A stretch of DNA of 64,000 bases from Phalacrocorax aristotelis (taxonomy: Eukaryota; Chordata; Aves; Suliformes; Phalacrocoracidae): positions 23,290,975-23,354,974 of the forward strand of contig NC_134283.1 of assembly GCF_949628215.1 (NCBI RefSeq), given 5' to 3'. The notes under the pieces were generated by a model, which saw nothing but the letters and a program-made list of their open reading frames with translations, was not told the origin of the DNA and ran no database searches. The first letter of the stretch is position 1, and each line of letters starts with the position of its first letter. Shown here piece after piece: positions 14,161 to 26,600 of this stretch. A program made the position numbers and the translations under genes.

Positions 14161-14563
14161 GTGTAATGTAGCATTGAAACATCTGAACAAATCAATATCT
14201 GGGCTGTACAGGCTGCTGTTCTTTCATTTCTTTGGGTTATAGAGCATCTTGTCAGTACATAAACAACAACCTTTTGCATTATAAATTCTTTCCGAGGCAT
14301 GCTGGTACAACACAAATTTCTCTTGTCAAATGTAGCTAAGTCTAACTTCCAAACATCATGCACAAGAAACGCATCTAGTGACAATGTAAACTCAGCAGAA
14401 GGGCAGGTCGCAGGTCTTGCTTGCTCACGCTCTGCAGTGCCGCAGGTTTGTGTATGATATTTGGAATGTTCTGTGAGTGTGAATAATACCAGTAAGAGGA
14501 GAGGAGAAAAAGAAAAAAAAACAAACCAAACCAAAAAAGCACGGGTGCCTCGGGGTTGCCAGC

Positions 14564-14677
14564 TCAGCCAAAGTTGTGCAATGCTAGCCTGAACATGTCA
14601 TTGGTGCAAACCCAGGCATCGTTGATGTTCTTTAATAGAAATATCTGGTGGAATCCCATGATAGGGTCTTCATCAGC
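14564..14677 (-). CDS. NUTF2: NUTF2 standard terminal exon
   Basis: This exon encodes residues 91-127, beginning [11 protein letters not shown] and ending RLALHNFG followed by TGA. The acceptor is TTTCTACAG at 14678. As far as I recall the human sequence, it matches the human C terminus at almost every position. It lies 4.2 kb downstream of the alternative exon in transcript order, so the spliceosome meets the alternative exon first. Confidence 0.95.
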   Translation of the reverse strand, partial: ADEDPIMGFHQIFLLKNINDAWVCTNDMFRLALHNFG

Positions 14678-17600
14678 CTGTAGAAAGAGAGGAAGAAGTT
14701 CAAAAAGCTCTTTTTTGAGAAACATATTCCAAAACTCACAATACGATGACTTAAAAGCCAACGTTAACAGTGACATCACATGCTGTAAGATGCCTAATAC
14801 CTCAAGAGAGGCTAATACACCCAGAGGTTCTGTTCCAGGGTGCTTTGCAGACAAACACCTAGGGCCCAACAACACAGAAATCCTGCAATGGCATCTGAAG
14901 TTGCGGTTTTCTGGAAGATGTGCAGACATCTCATTCCAGCAGCTTCGCAACACTGATAAGAGCATAACTGCCTCACTGTTGAATCACAAAATTTCTTTGG
15001 GCCTTGCCCAGGAGCCAAGCATAAAACAAGGCATTTCAAAATTAGTTTGCAGCTGCTATGCTTTGGATTGATAACAGAAGAGGGTTTCTGTAGAAGTCAG
15101 TAACAACAATATTGCCTGAAAGATCTATGTATGCTCTTTCCCAGAGTAGGTACAGCTGGCCAACAACATAGTACTTCCCACTTCCACTGTCCAGGAACAG
15201 CTCAAAGGGAGTGAAATATCTGCTATAGCCGTGACAGGATGTTCCAAGCACAGGGATCTTTGCAGCAGTGCCTCAGCTCTTGCCTTTGACAATACATCTA
15301 GGCAGGTTATAGTGCCTGTGCTGTATTTACTATATTACTACAAAAGTAGAAAACAGTGTTAGAGGGAGACTAGTTCTCCCACCTGAAATTTACCAGTCTC
15401 CTCAGAGACATCATACAGGAATTAAAGCCTCAGAATAACATAATGATTCCCCAAATCAGCAGGAAATCACATGACAGGATTTACTCTGAACAGCACACAG
15501 GACCTAGCTACAGAACAGTCTTCTGATACTGACCACAGTGTATTCAAGTCAGCATTTTTGGAGAACTTTACACTCCATTTTTTCAGCACACAACTTTTCA
15601 GTTTCAGAAAAGGGGTGAAATGCATTTTTAAAAAGCATTGAAAAGCAGCAGCCAGAAAAGCACATGAAACACACTGTCAAAGTGCTGAATTTTTCTCAAT
15701 GCTCTGCTGCTGTCCATCAAGAAAAGCAAGTGAAAAGGTCGGAGAGCAAAGCAGATTACAAAATAAACAAAAAAAATCTTTACTTAGAAAGTAGTATTCA
15801 TGTAAGTGATAAATTGACTGTGAAACAAGTCAGCTTTGAGGAGCAATTTGCTAAGGACATCAGTTATATCACAGAACAGCATGTCTACCAGAGCACTGGT
15901 GGGATCGAGTGCCTGTAAAGCAGTATTTAAATCTAAAACCACTGCCAGGATTTCACAGTGACAACTGCCTACGAAATAAAATAACATAGATGAAGTGCAG
16001 TGTCAGTAAGTGTATGCTAATCCACAGAGGAAAACCAAAAAGGGCCCTGGATTAGCTATGGCCTCTCAGGAAAGTGATACTGGAATCATGATGGACAATT
16101 ACTGTTTTTGGAACCAGCTCAGAGCTCAACAGCTATCAAGGCAAGCACAGCATTAGCAGATATTAGGAAAGGAGCAGAGAACCAAAACCCATAAGCAACC
16201 ACATAAATGCACAGAGAGCACCCACGTATCAAATCCTGCATGCACTTATTTCCCAAAAATTAAAATGGTAGGGTAGGCAAAGGCCAGAGAAGGGCAAGAA
16301 AGATAAGCCAGCTACAGGACTGTCTCCTACAGAAGAAAGTAAATTGAGCATGACACTCTAGGTTGCAACAGTGTGATCAGGGTGGGGAGAACAGGCAAAA
16401 TATCAAATTACTCTAAAACCATGAAGGGTAGAGTGAATGAGGAAACTACTCCAGCCAAAAATTAAGAAGGCAGCAAGGCCAGAAGTATGAGCAAGTCTAA
16501 GTGTTCAGTAGACAAATGAAAGAAAAGTCCCCAGGCAAGACAAGTGCCAATAAAGCCACTGTTCAACAGGCTGATGACCTGGGCAGTTTTCTGTCACATT
16601 GGTATATGCCTCCTTTTGCATCAGGCAGAGGCTCCATAATAATCAGCACAGTGTGAACACAAGCAATTATGGTGGATTAATCCAGCCGCCCATCTAGTTT
16701 GTTAGCACATATGACAGCAGTCCTGCCAATTATTTCAGGGAAGTATTATCATTACTAAATCTGCCCAGAAAAGACACTTGCATATCCATACTGCAGAGGT
16801 GGCCTATGCACTGAAACCCATGGGTTCTAGCTTTTTAAAGATATCAACTATAACACTTGCATCCTAGCATGGTCTTGCTACTGCTTGATAGTTGGTAGTT
16901 TCCTGGACATGAAGGAATCTAAGAAAACTGAGTAGCATCAAAGCGTTGTACATTGAAGTTTGACATACGACTTTGTAAAGCATCTTATTAATGCCATCTC
17001 TTTTGATTAAGTGGAATGAATTCAGATTTGTGTCAGCTTGGCTTAGTTTAAACCAGCCAGGCAGAATTGTTTCAGCTTGAATCACTTCTAATCAACACTA
17101 TTAATAAGCATGTAGTATATTTTCTACTTAGTTGCCTCGTGGTCTCCTCTTCTTAGATCACTGAGGCATCTATTACAAGTTGCACCAAAATTGAGCATAT
17201 CATTACTGACATGAGTACACTTTAAAAATATACCTCTGGAAAAAAAGATACCACCACCAGACTAGTTTTAGCACAGGTTTCCCCAGTTTCTTGATAAGCC
17301 TAGCTGCACTGCAGCTTAGTGCTTTGGCTTGAGGAGAATTTTCTCCTTTCTTATGCAATTCAGGACAGGACACATGAGAAAAAGATTAAAGGAAGAGAGA
17401 ATTCATCCCCAAACACTTGCTGTTGTACATATGGCAAATTCCCACAATGAAGTCACAAGTTAGTGCTTTATTGCTTTCATGTTATGTCTTCACAGCATAG
17501 AGTAGCAATATGATTTAAAACCAAGGAAAATCCTAGACTTAATTTAAGGTGAATTAAATAATTTTAGTCTGTTCCCAAATTTCTCAATACATCCTACTGA

Positions 17601-20600
17601 AGTCTAGCAAAGACCCACAGCTGAGTCACTTGAGATGCTCTAGAAGGCATAGACTAATCCTATCCCATTTTATTTTGGAAATTCATCACATCTCAGATAA
17701 AAATCACTGAAACTCTTTACCCTTACTTTCCACTCCAAATTCAGCTATGTCCAACTCAAAATTTGCATTCCAGATGTCCCATGTTTCAAACCTGGACACA
17801 CCTTTATTTTTCCTACAAAGCTTTCCTTTATGCAGTTCAAGTTCTTTCATGACATCCTTGAATTAAAATAAAAATTTTTAAAAGTCACAGAATCAGATTC
17901 GAAGGATCCTCTGGTTTCCAGTCCAGCCTCATGCTCAACATTACATCAGCCACAGCTTTGTCTAGCAGAGTATTCCAAGCCTCCAAGAACAGATGTTTCA
18001 CAAGGTGTCCAGGCACCATTTCCCAGGGTTTCAGCCTTCCAGTGAAAATCTTGCCCTTGTGTCCAGTCGGGACCTCCCAAATTCTGGCTTGGAACCACTG
18101 TCCCTTGTTACACTCTCTGGCACCATCAAAACCAGGTTGCTTTCAGGTTGTTGGAAACACTCAACTATTTTCCACCTACATTTCAGGCAGATTGCCCTTA
18201 GCTGTCTCCTCTTCCAGCTCCACAAGCTCTCAAACACTGCCAATCTTGGAAGCTTTTTGACCTCATACAGTTTTCCTAAATCTCTTCTGACCTGGAGGCT
18301 CAAAACTGTAAAGTCCTCAGCTCACAGAGCCATCCATGGGTCGTGTCAGAGTATTAGATGCAACACTACTTCACAATCCAAGTTTAGCTGCACAACTGTT
18401 CTCCTCTTTTCTGCTCAGAGACAGTTTTACACTTTCACCACCACCCCGCAGCAACTGTTGATTGAACTGCAGGCTTGGAGCTATCCTTATCTCAAAGGAA
18501 AGGCTAACTACTTAAGATAGCAGGTTCTTTCAGATGTTAAGCCTCATTTAACAGGCTTTAAGCAATGCTTCAAGTGTTCAGCATGCATTACAAAAACATC
18601 CAGTGAGTCTAATTGCAAATTTCCTTTCCCTTTTACAACTAGGAAACACAGCATAACAATTAGTTATTCACAATTAATTCTGCAGCAATCACTTCAAAAT
18701 TCACGCTCTGGGGGAGAGCCACAGATCTGCCACATTGCTCTGAGAATGCACAAGCCACAGCCATGCTTCTCCGCTGAGATCAAGTGACAGAAGAGAGCAC
18801 TCCTTACTCAACCAGGACAGCGAGGACTGCATGGAGAGGTAAGGCAGAGGGGTTAAACGTTGTGGAGGGCTAGCCTGAAGACTTCGTTGGTGCATACCCA
18901 GGCACCTTGGAAACTTTTCAACAAAAAGGTTTGGTGGAAGCCTAGAACCTGGTCATCATCTGCCTGAGCGTGACAGGAGAAATGCGTTACTAGGTGAAGC
19001 ACACTGAAAATACTGGGTGACATTCTGGATGCACATTGGCGAAGTAGCATCACACAGATGGAACTCACTCCTAAAGGCTTAAACTGATGCTTACTCTTCC
19101 TAGCTCAAGCAAGCAAGCATGCACCCAGTCAATGAATAGCAATAAAAAAATTATTATAGAATTAGAATAAGTGGAGGTATATTTATTATACCTCTGCCAA
19201 AGGTTAAAAACCATTACTACCTGTCCCAACATCCATTAAAGAGGACCTTTCATATGTTTACTTGAAAACATACATACTTTTCAATTAAAGTGATTAGTGC
19301 TTCTGCCAGTGGGTTAGATCCTCACTAGTGACATCCACCCTGCTCAGAGGCTCTATTACTTTCCAACATCTTCTCCCAAGAAGCCATTGTGTCCAGTCCT
19401 CTCAGCGCAGATTATCCTACTGCAAAAGACGTTGCTTTTTTCTTTTTATTTACAGTTAACATCGGTATTAGCATGCTGAGCTGTAGACTGGAGCAGCACA
19501 GAGGCAGATACACATCCTGACTGTGTCACAAGGCAGCCATGATTTCAGCTGACCCCAGTTAAAACCCCCTCCAGCAGGGGAGGCCAAAGGCTTAAAACAA
19601 CTCAAACCTGCAGGTTTACTTGAGGCGTAATACTCTGGTAAAGCAATGTTTGACAGCAATAGTCCTTGACCCCATTATTTCTTCAGAACTATTCTTGGAC
19701 GGTTAAGAAGAGAACTGAGGCTTTGTGACAATTTGGTCACCCCCATGGGGTGAGTAGAAAGTTTTTCTGCTTTGGCTTCCCCCCCCCCAAAAATCAAACA
19801 AGATCAAAATATAATGGCTTAAGGAAGAAATATAGGATGTGCCCAGCTCACTTAAGAATGAGTTTCCACTGAACTTTTGGGACTAGTAATTCAAGCAACT
19901 AAAGCCTCAAAAAATCCAATTAAATATCAGGTCAGGAATGACTTCTTCGAAAGGGCATGTTACAGGTATTTACCATTATTATTTTCTTGGAATATTCTAT
20001 TAAAAGCATTATGCATGCTCCTTCATTACATAAAACAATGCAAGTTTTGAAAAAAGACCCGCAGAGAATTCAAAAGCATATGCATTAATTGTACTGGACT
20101 TTGAAGAATTTGGCTCAGTCCCATTAAAAGGATAACTGAATAGCAAGCAGGAAGCATAGTTTTTCCCTTCAAACCCTGCTACTGCTGGTCTTGAAAATCC
20201 CTGTCCTTGTGCAACTTTCTCTACAGTTTTCCTCGAGACTGACAGATGCAAGCTGTGCAGAACAGCCACACCATTAAGAAGGCAACCTTTAATTAAAACT
20301 AAGCATGCTGCTCCATGTTTGCGTGTTAAAGGGTACCCTGTTCGACTGGAGCTATGGGACAGCCACTTGCTAAAATGCACGAAGTGAACCCAGTTGTTCT
20401 CAGTTACTGTATTGTATCAAGAACAACACTGAGATGCATTAGAATGGCTGTCAACACCTATGTATGAGCACAAGACAGTTTTCCCTATATATGACAGCCA
20501 GGTTCATGTAGTGGCAGAAATGTTTACCATATACATCATGCTACAGACTGTTACCAATTATTTCATTCATCCACCTGTAAAAGTTCTAAGTTGACTTTGA

Positions 20601-23600
20601 CCTCCTGGACACTCCCTCAGTGAGGAGCAGCATTTCCCAGACATTAAAATGTGCTTTTTAAAGCTAAGATTGGAGACACATACACGTGAAGCGTGGAAAA
20701 ATGTTGCCTCTCCTACTAAAATTCAAACAGGTTGGATTTGATTATGACAATAGTCATACTTTAATCCAGTATGTTCTTTCCAAGTACCTAGATGCACTAT
20801 TGCGTGATCCTTGAATTATAAGAACAGCACAGTAAGAGATACTGCTCCAAGACATGGTATTTATGGAAAGCTCCTGGACTGCATCTACAACCCTAACAAC
20901 TGTACTAAAGGATGAGAACACCCAAAAGCTTTACAGAATCTTTGAGGACTTGGTATCTTGCCACAGGATTCAACACAAACACTGTTGCAAGCTGTGATCT
21001 GCCTGATGATCATGCAATAAGCTTAAAAACATGACTGTGTAAAAACAGGTGTAGATGTGAGTGGCCCAAGACACTGAGTCCAGAACGTCTGACTTCATAC
21101 CTGTCCTGCAATTCGGTACTTTTTGTGGCTGTGTGTGGCTTTCCTCAGAGTGTGTGCAGGTAGGATTGAGCTACAAGAAAGCTGGAATCCAACTTGCAGC
21201 TAGGAAGCAGGAGGAACTTTAACAAGAGCAAAAGCTCTCTATGTTAGGCTTAGAAGTGAATGCAATACACTGGGAACTGCTCTTCTCAACTGCCCAGCCC
21301 AGAACAATTAAGGAGAATAGCTAAGCAAGCAGATTCAAAAGTTTCAGTCCTATGTTTGCTTAGTGAACAGTATGGCCAGTGGAAGTTGGAATGTTTTGAT
21401 ACCAGAGATGCCAGAGTTAACAGGAAAAGGAAACCTAAACAGCTATTTTAAAAGAAACTGAGTTCAAGTACCTCTAAAGACTGGATGGGTTAAGAGTCCT
21501 TGACTTGACAGCATGGCTGGACTACGGCCTGACAAAATCAGTTAAATTTTGATAATTTTAGCTATTGCTATGTACTAGCTATATACATAGCTATTGCTAT
21601 GTGATGTCACACTTTTTAAATGAACACTGCCCACTGTGAGAAAGTTCTGCCTACAGCTGACTTTACATACAGGATATTCTTTGCAGATTCCAGGACAACA
21701 TCTTTCATTCATAAGAAGTGTAATTAGCTTACAGGCCTGCAGCCCTGTTATATTTATATCCAACATTTCCTCAAAAGAATGGAGGACCAGGTAAGTTTAC
21801 ACAGTTCAGTAGTATAACGTAAACAGCAATGTAATCATACTACAGCCTGAAAAATAATCTGATTTCTTCTCAACAATAAGCATTTGATCTCAGAGGTAAC
21901 ACTCCTGTTGCTGAACCAGTTTTCACTACAGACTTACTGGACTGCAGTAACACCAGAACTGTATTCTTGTGTCCTGTGACATCAGAGAAAAAGCACGGTC
22001 TTACTGAAGGGTTGTCAGCTAACAGAAAATGACTGCTAAATCACAGCTCAATGCGTATGTTACATCAAAAAGCTCGTTAAGCCAGATGTGCTTATGTTGC
22101 CCAAGAACACTGTAACAATGCTTTTAAACGCAGAGGACACTGAAACCTTGCTGCATCAGGGTCAGGGAAGGATTGATGCTTTTAGAGCCCATACGATATT
22201 TCTATGCAGAGTAAAAACCATGATACTTCGCTTGGCAGGAACATACAATTATCAAATTACATGTGGTTTACCTAGTGCTAGTTATTTGAAGGGATGAGCA
22301 GCTTCTTGACAGTCTTGAGCAGCAGAAGAATGACATCCCAATGCAAGCTTACCAGTGTTCCTTCCCCACCCAAGAGAGCATTTTAATGTTTTCAGAAATC
22401 GGACGATTTAGAGTCCTGCAAAAATCTAAGACATAGGCATTTGTTAACCTGTAACGGAAGGAGTTTACCTTAAGCTGTCCCACTACCATACTGAGTATAC
22501 AGCTGTCAGGTGTAGGCTGATGGTCTTGTGCTGTGATGCTGTGTTGTATTTTTTGGAAAGGGAGGCTCTGCAATGAAAAGAATGTGAAATAAGGAAGTGT
22601 ACAGTCATTGCATTATTTAACTTACAAACTAAAGATTGAGCAAATCCAACATTATGAAGTGTTGGACTGTTTTGGTAGCGCTGCATGGAGAGTCATGGCA
22701 ACTTGACACTACTAGGCTGGGTTGTGTTTTCAAGCACGAAGATGTGAAATAATATGTCACCACATATGTTAAGCAGTATCTTTTCCTAGCCTAATTACAC
22801 TGCCCAAAGAGGTTCAGTTCATCTACAAGCTGAAGGTTCATATGATAAATGCACAAAGCTTCTCTGCTCTGAACAGTGTTGAAAGATTATTTACCAGACA
22901 GCTACAAATTTGCTTCTTTGTTACAATGGCTATGAATACAAAGGGAAGGTGGTTGACCAAGAACCGTCATTCAGCACTTGAAATCCACATACCCACCCTT
23001 TCCCTTCTTTCTTTCCTTCTTAACAGCTCCAACACAGCAACAGGCACCATCTTTGCTGTATACCAGGCAGGAGCAGGGTGAAAGGAGGAGGAGGTGGAGA
23101 TCAAAAGCACACATATTGAAAAGAAAGAAGCCTTCTATGCTCATGTAGCAGATGCAAGTATGTCTGGAGTTAAGTGCACAAAGAACACACCCTGAGAAAC
23201 ACCAGACATCGAGGAATAATACCTCTCTTTCAATTTAGACCACATTCACATTCCAACCACGGACAACTCCAAGAGGTGAACATAAAATATCTGGGGGATC
23301 TCAGAGTCCTGTCACACAAACACAATTTTGGCAGTGTTCTATCAAAACATGCATTAATGCTAGAGGTTTTAGAAGTGGCAGTTCAGCATGGATGGAGCTA
23401 TGAGTGACCACACAGCTGATGCCCAGAGTCCATCCACTGCACAGGACAGCAGCATGCTGTCATTTAAACCTCAGGTTGTACTTTGATGCCTTTGCTTCAT
23501 TTCCCTGATTTTTTAACACGTTGAGGCAGACCCAAGCATGTACTTTGACAAATTCTGCATTCCACTATAGTGGAAGGAACCTGAAAGGCTTCCTAGAAGG

Positions 23601-26600
23601 CCTAGGTACAAGAACAGGAGACCTAAGTCCTACTGTCAAGGACGTAAAGTATAAAACTTGGCCCTGACAAGCATGATGCTTCAGGAGGTATACCAGAAGC
23701 TAAATCTTTGGATAGTAGATAAATACAGAAACTGTGGAAGGATCAGTAGGTACCTGGAGAAGCAAAATGAAGTATACAGAGCAGGCCTCTAGTCACAGAG
23801 GGACACTATTCAAGAACACTCTCTAATAAAGCCTGCGCTGTTCCCTCTTGGCTGGGAAAACAATCCCAACCTACCATGAACTGCAAAGTGAGCCGCTGGT
23901 TTGTAGTAGGGAATAGACATCTAGCAACAAAAAAAAAATCCAGAGCATTCTTTTCTGAACTACCAGCAAAATGTTTTTCAGAACCACCATCCCAAACTTG
24001 AATGTGCCTGCACAAGCATAGGCTAGGACACCACACACCCTTCCTTTGGCAAAAAGAGTACTATGAAGCCTGGTCCCACCTCAGCACAAGAGCTTCTTAT
24101 TGAATGAGTCCTGCAAGAAAAGTCTCTTGAAAAGTCAGAGAGATGAAGAGGAATGAACATGGTTGTATCCAGAACCCAGCTTCCAATGTGACAAGATGCC
24201 AATGAGAGGTGAGACTAGGGACAGAAGACAGGGAAGGCTTCAGAGTCACCATTTTGCAGGGCTTCTTGACAAGGAACCAAAGACAAGGCCGGGTAAGATG
24301 GGGCCTGTTTCAAGTATGTGATTGTCCCCTTCAGAGAAAAGTACCCCAATGGTTGGGCAGCTGAGTGAACTACTCCTCATGGAATGCAGTGGGGGAAATC
24401 CCACTGGAAAGAGTGAGGTCAGCTGATAGGAAAGATCACCAACTTTTAGGATGGAGAGAAGCTACTTCAAAAGGATGGTTGCTTATGGACATCCATCTGT
24501 ACTGGAGAGAAGCATTTCTTGATATGAAGGGTATAATAAAAGCAACTAACAAGTGAGAAGTCATACAAAAACAAAGGCTTTTAGTGTTCTCTGACAGAAA
24601 CTGTCTGGGCTTTCACTACCAAACCCATGGAATCCTCCTTGAAGTCAGGTAAGAGGAATTCTGCAAGAATAAAGATGAGCAACTTAAACTTACTCTTGGC
24701 AAAGCCACCTGTCCCAGTTTCCTCCTTGGTCCAGGATGTTCATAGAACTAGAGGATTATCTCAAATGCTCAATGTAAACCAGGCTGCCCCCTGATTAGGA
24801 CAGGTATTTTATTTGGAACAACTCCTAAATCCAGCACCAATTAAGACAAAAGGAACAAGTGTCAACTCCCACTCTGTAACAAGGTACAGGTGCACCAGTG
24901 CTAGCAAAGCAGTGTCTTTACAACCTTGCCCTGCTGTATTAGCATAATCTGACAGAGTAGGTTGAAAAGGTGTTACACAGCAAAGAACTTGCTGTAAAAG
25001 AAAATCCTGTCCCTTGGCACTTGCACTGATTAATCAGCCCCGCACTGAAGAGTGGAGAAGTGCAAGAGAATTCCAGCATCAAACTTTCAGGGATCTGCTC
25101 AACTGACTAAGAAGCTCTGGGACCAGAGAGTAGGTGAGCACATTGAGTTGAAACAGCAAACAGAGGCCAAGTAGCTCAGTGCTGGCAGGGGTATGCTGAT
25201 TAGAGTCACGGTAAGTTGATACAGCCTCATAACGAGCCATGGCAGTGGAATGGCACGGAACAACTTTCCTGCATTTCTTCATTACTTGACACAGATGGAT
25301 AAAAGTCAGAAAAACTTGACCTGAGGCAAAGCAGCATGCCTTCACTCTCCAACCAACACTATGCAGCAGGCTCATGAATCAAGGAAGTCCAACTGGCACC
25401 ACAGACAGGGATGGTAAAGATTGTTAATGCTCTGGTGGGAAAAGGGCCGATCTGCACTGGGCCAGATCCAAGGCATCAGTCTGAGACACTGTGGCCCAGC
25501 AAACAAATGCTTATCTGGTTGGGTATCTAAATGGCTGCTAGCCCAGAAGTCTGAAGAACACTGAGTACACAAACAAGCAACTCTGGAGCTTGATTATCTC
25601 ATCTAGAAGCAAGCAGTTGCAAGCTGTGCTATTCTGAAGTGTGTGACCTTCTCAAAGGCAATGCAAGTACCTAAGATGCACATCCAAGGGCAAACCTCAG
25701 CCTTCACAGTTAAAGATGTTGTGTATGAAAGCAGTGATGCCAAGACACAGGAGCAGCAGTTGTGTAACAAGACAAGCATTGAAGTTAAAGACTTTTCTTC
25801 TTGATGTGCAATAAAAATGGTGTATCTGCCTGATATACCATGCTCTGAGCAGAATGTCTGGGGACCTAATGCATGCCTTCCACGTATCTTGCAAGAGAAA
25901 ACCCTTCTAGTTTCATGACAGCTTCTAAATACACACAGTTTTATAACAGACACATGGATTTACCTAAAAGGTAAAGCTTCTCCAAGTTTAACTCAATGAA
26001 CGTGGAGAGTTTCAATCTCTATATGGTAAGAAATGCTTTCCTCTCACTTGGTAAAGAGGAAACACTGCTTTCAAAGTCCTGAACCAACACTGCTCACATG
26101 TGAACAGCTGACAAATGCTGCATTGAGGATAAGTCAGGTTCTCCACCATAAAATTTATTTGAAGTTTATGTATCAGAAAACAAATTGTTCCTTGGAATAA
26201 GGTGTTTTGCCTCTATCATAGGCAGGTCCAAATAACAGATTTGCTATTGCTACTTCCTTGGCATGCTTTAAAAGAAAAAAAAAAAACACCTTTCATACCT
26301 CTAGGTCATGGGTCAGCTTGAGCTATACTTTTTAAAAACCTTGCAAACTAATGGAGTCAATGAACATTTCACCATTAGAGCCACCAGTAGAGCATCCCAC
26401 TACATAGAATTAAATCACAAGTAACTTCTTTTGAAGACCGAAAGTTAGAAGCACACGTACCACATTCAAGAGTTTTAAACTGCTGAACTTTAACTCAAAT
26501 TTTCAGAAGCAATTAATTTATAGTCTTCAGAGCTGTTTCCCAAAACATTCAGTGAGGATTAGAGACTTACAGAGAGTTTTTCAACAATAGCTGCTTTGCC

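Noticed and set aside
14556-15071. 171-codon plus-strand open frame over the NUTF2 last exon
   Set aside because: Part of it is the antisense of the NUTF2 exon and the rest has no support.
21559-21602. Two 15-bp direct copies of TAGCTATTGCTATGT
   Set aside because: Too short and isolated; likely local slippage.
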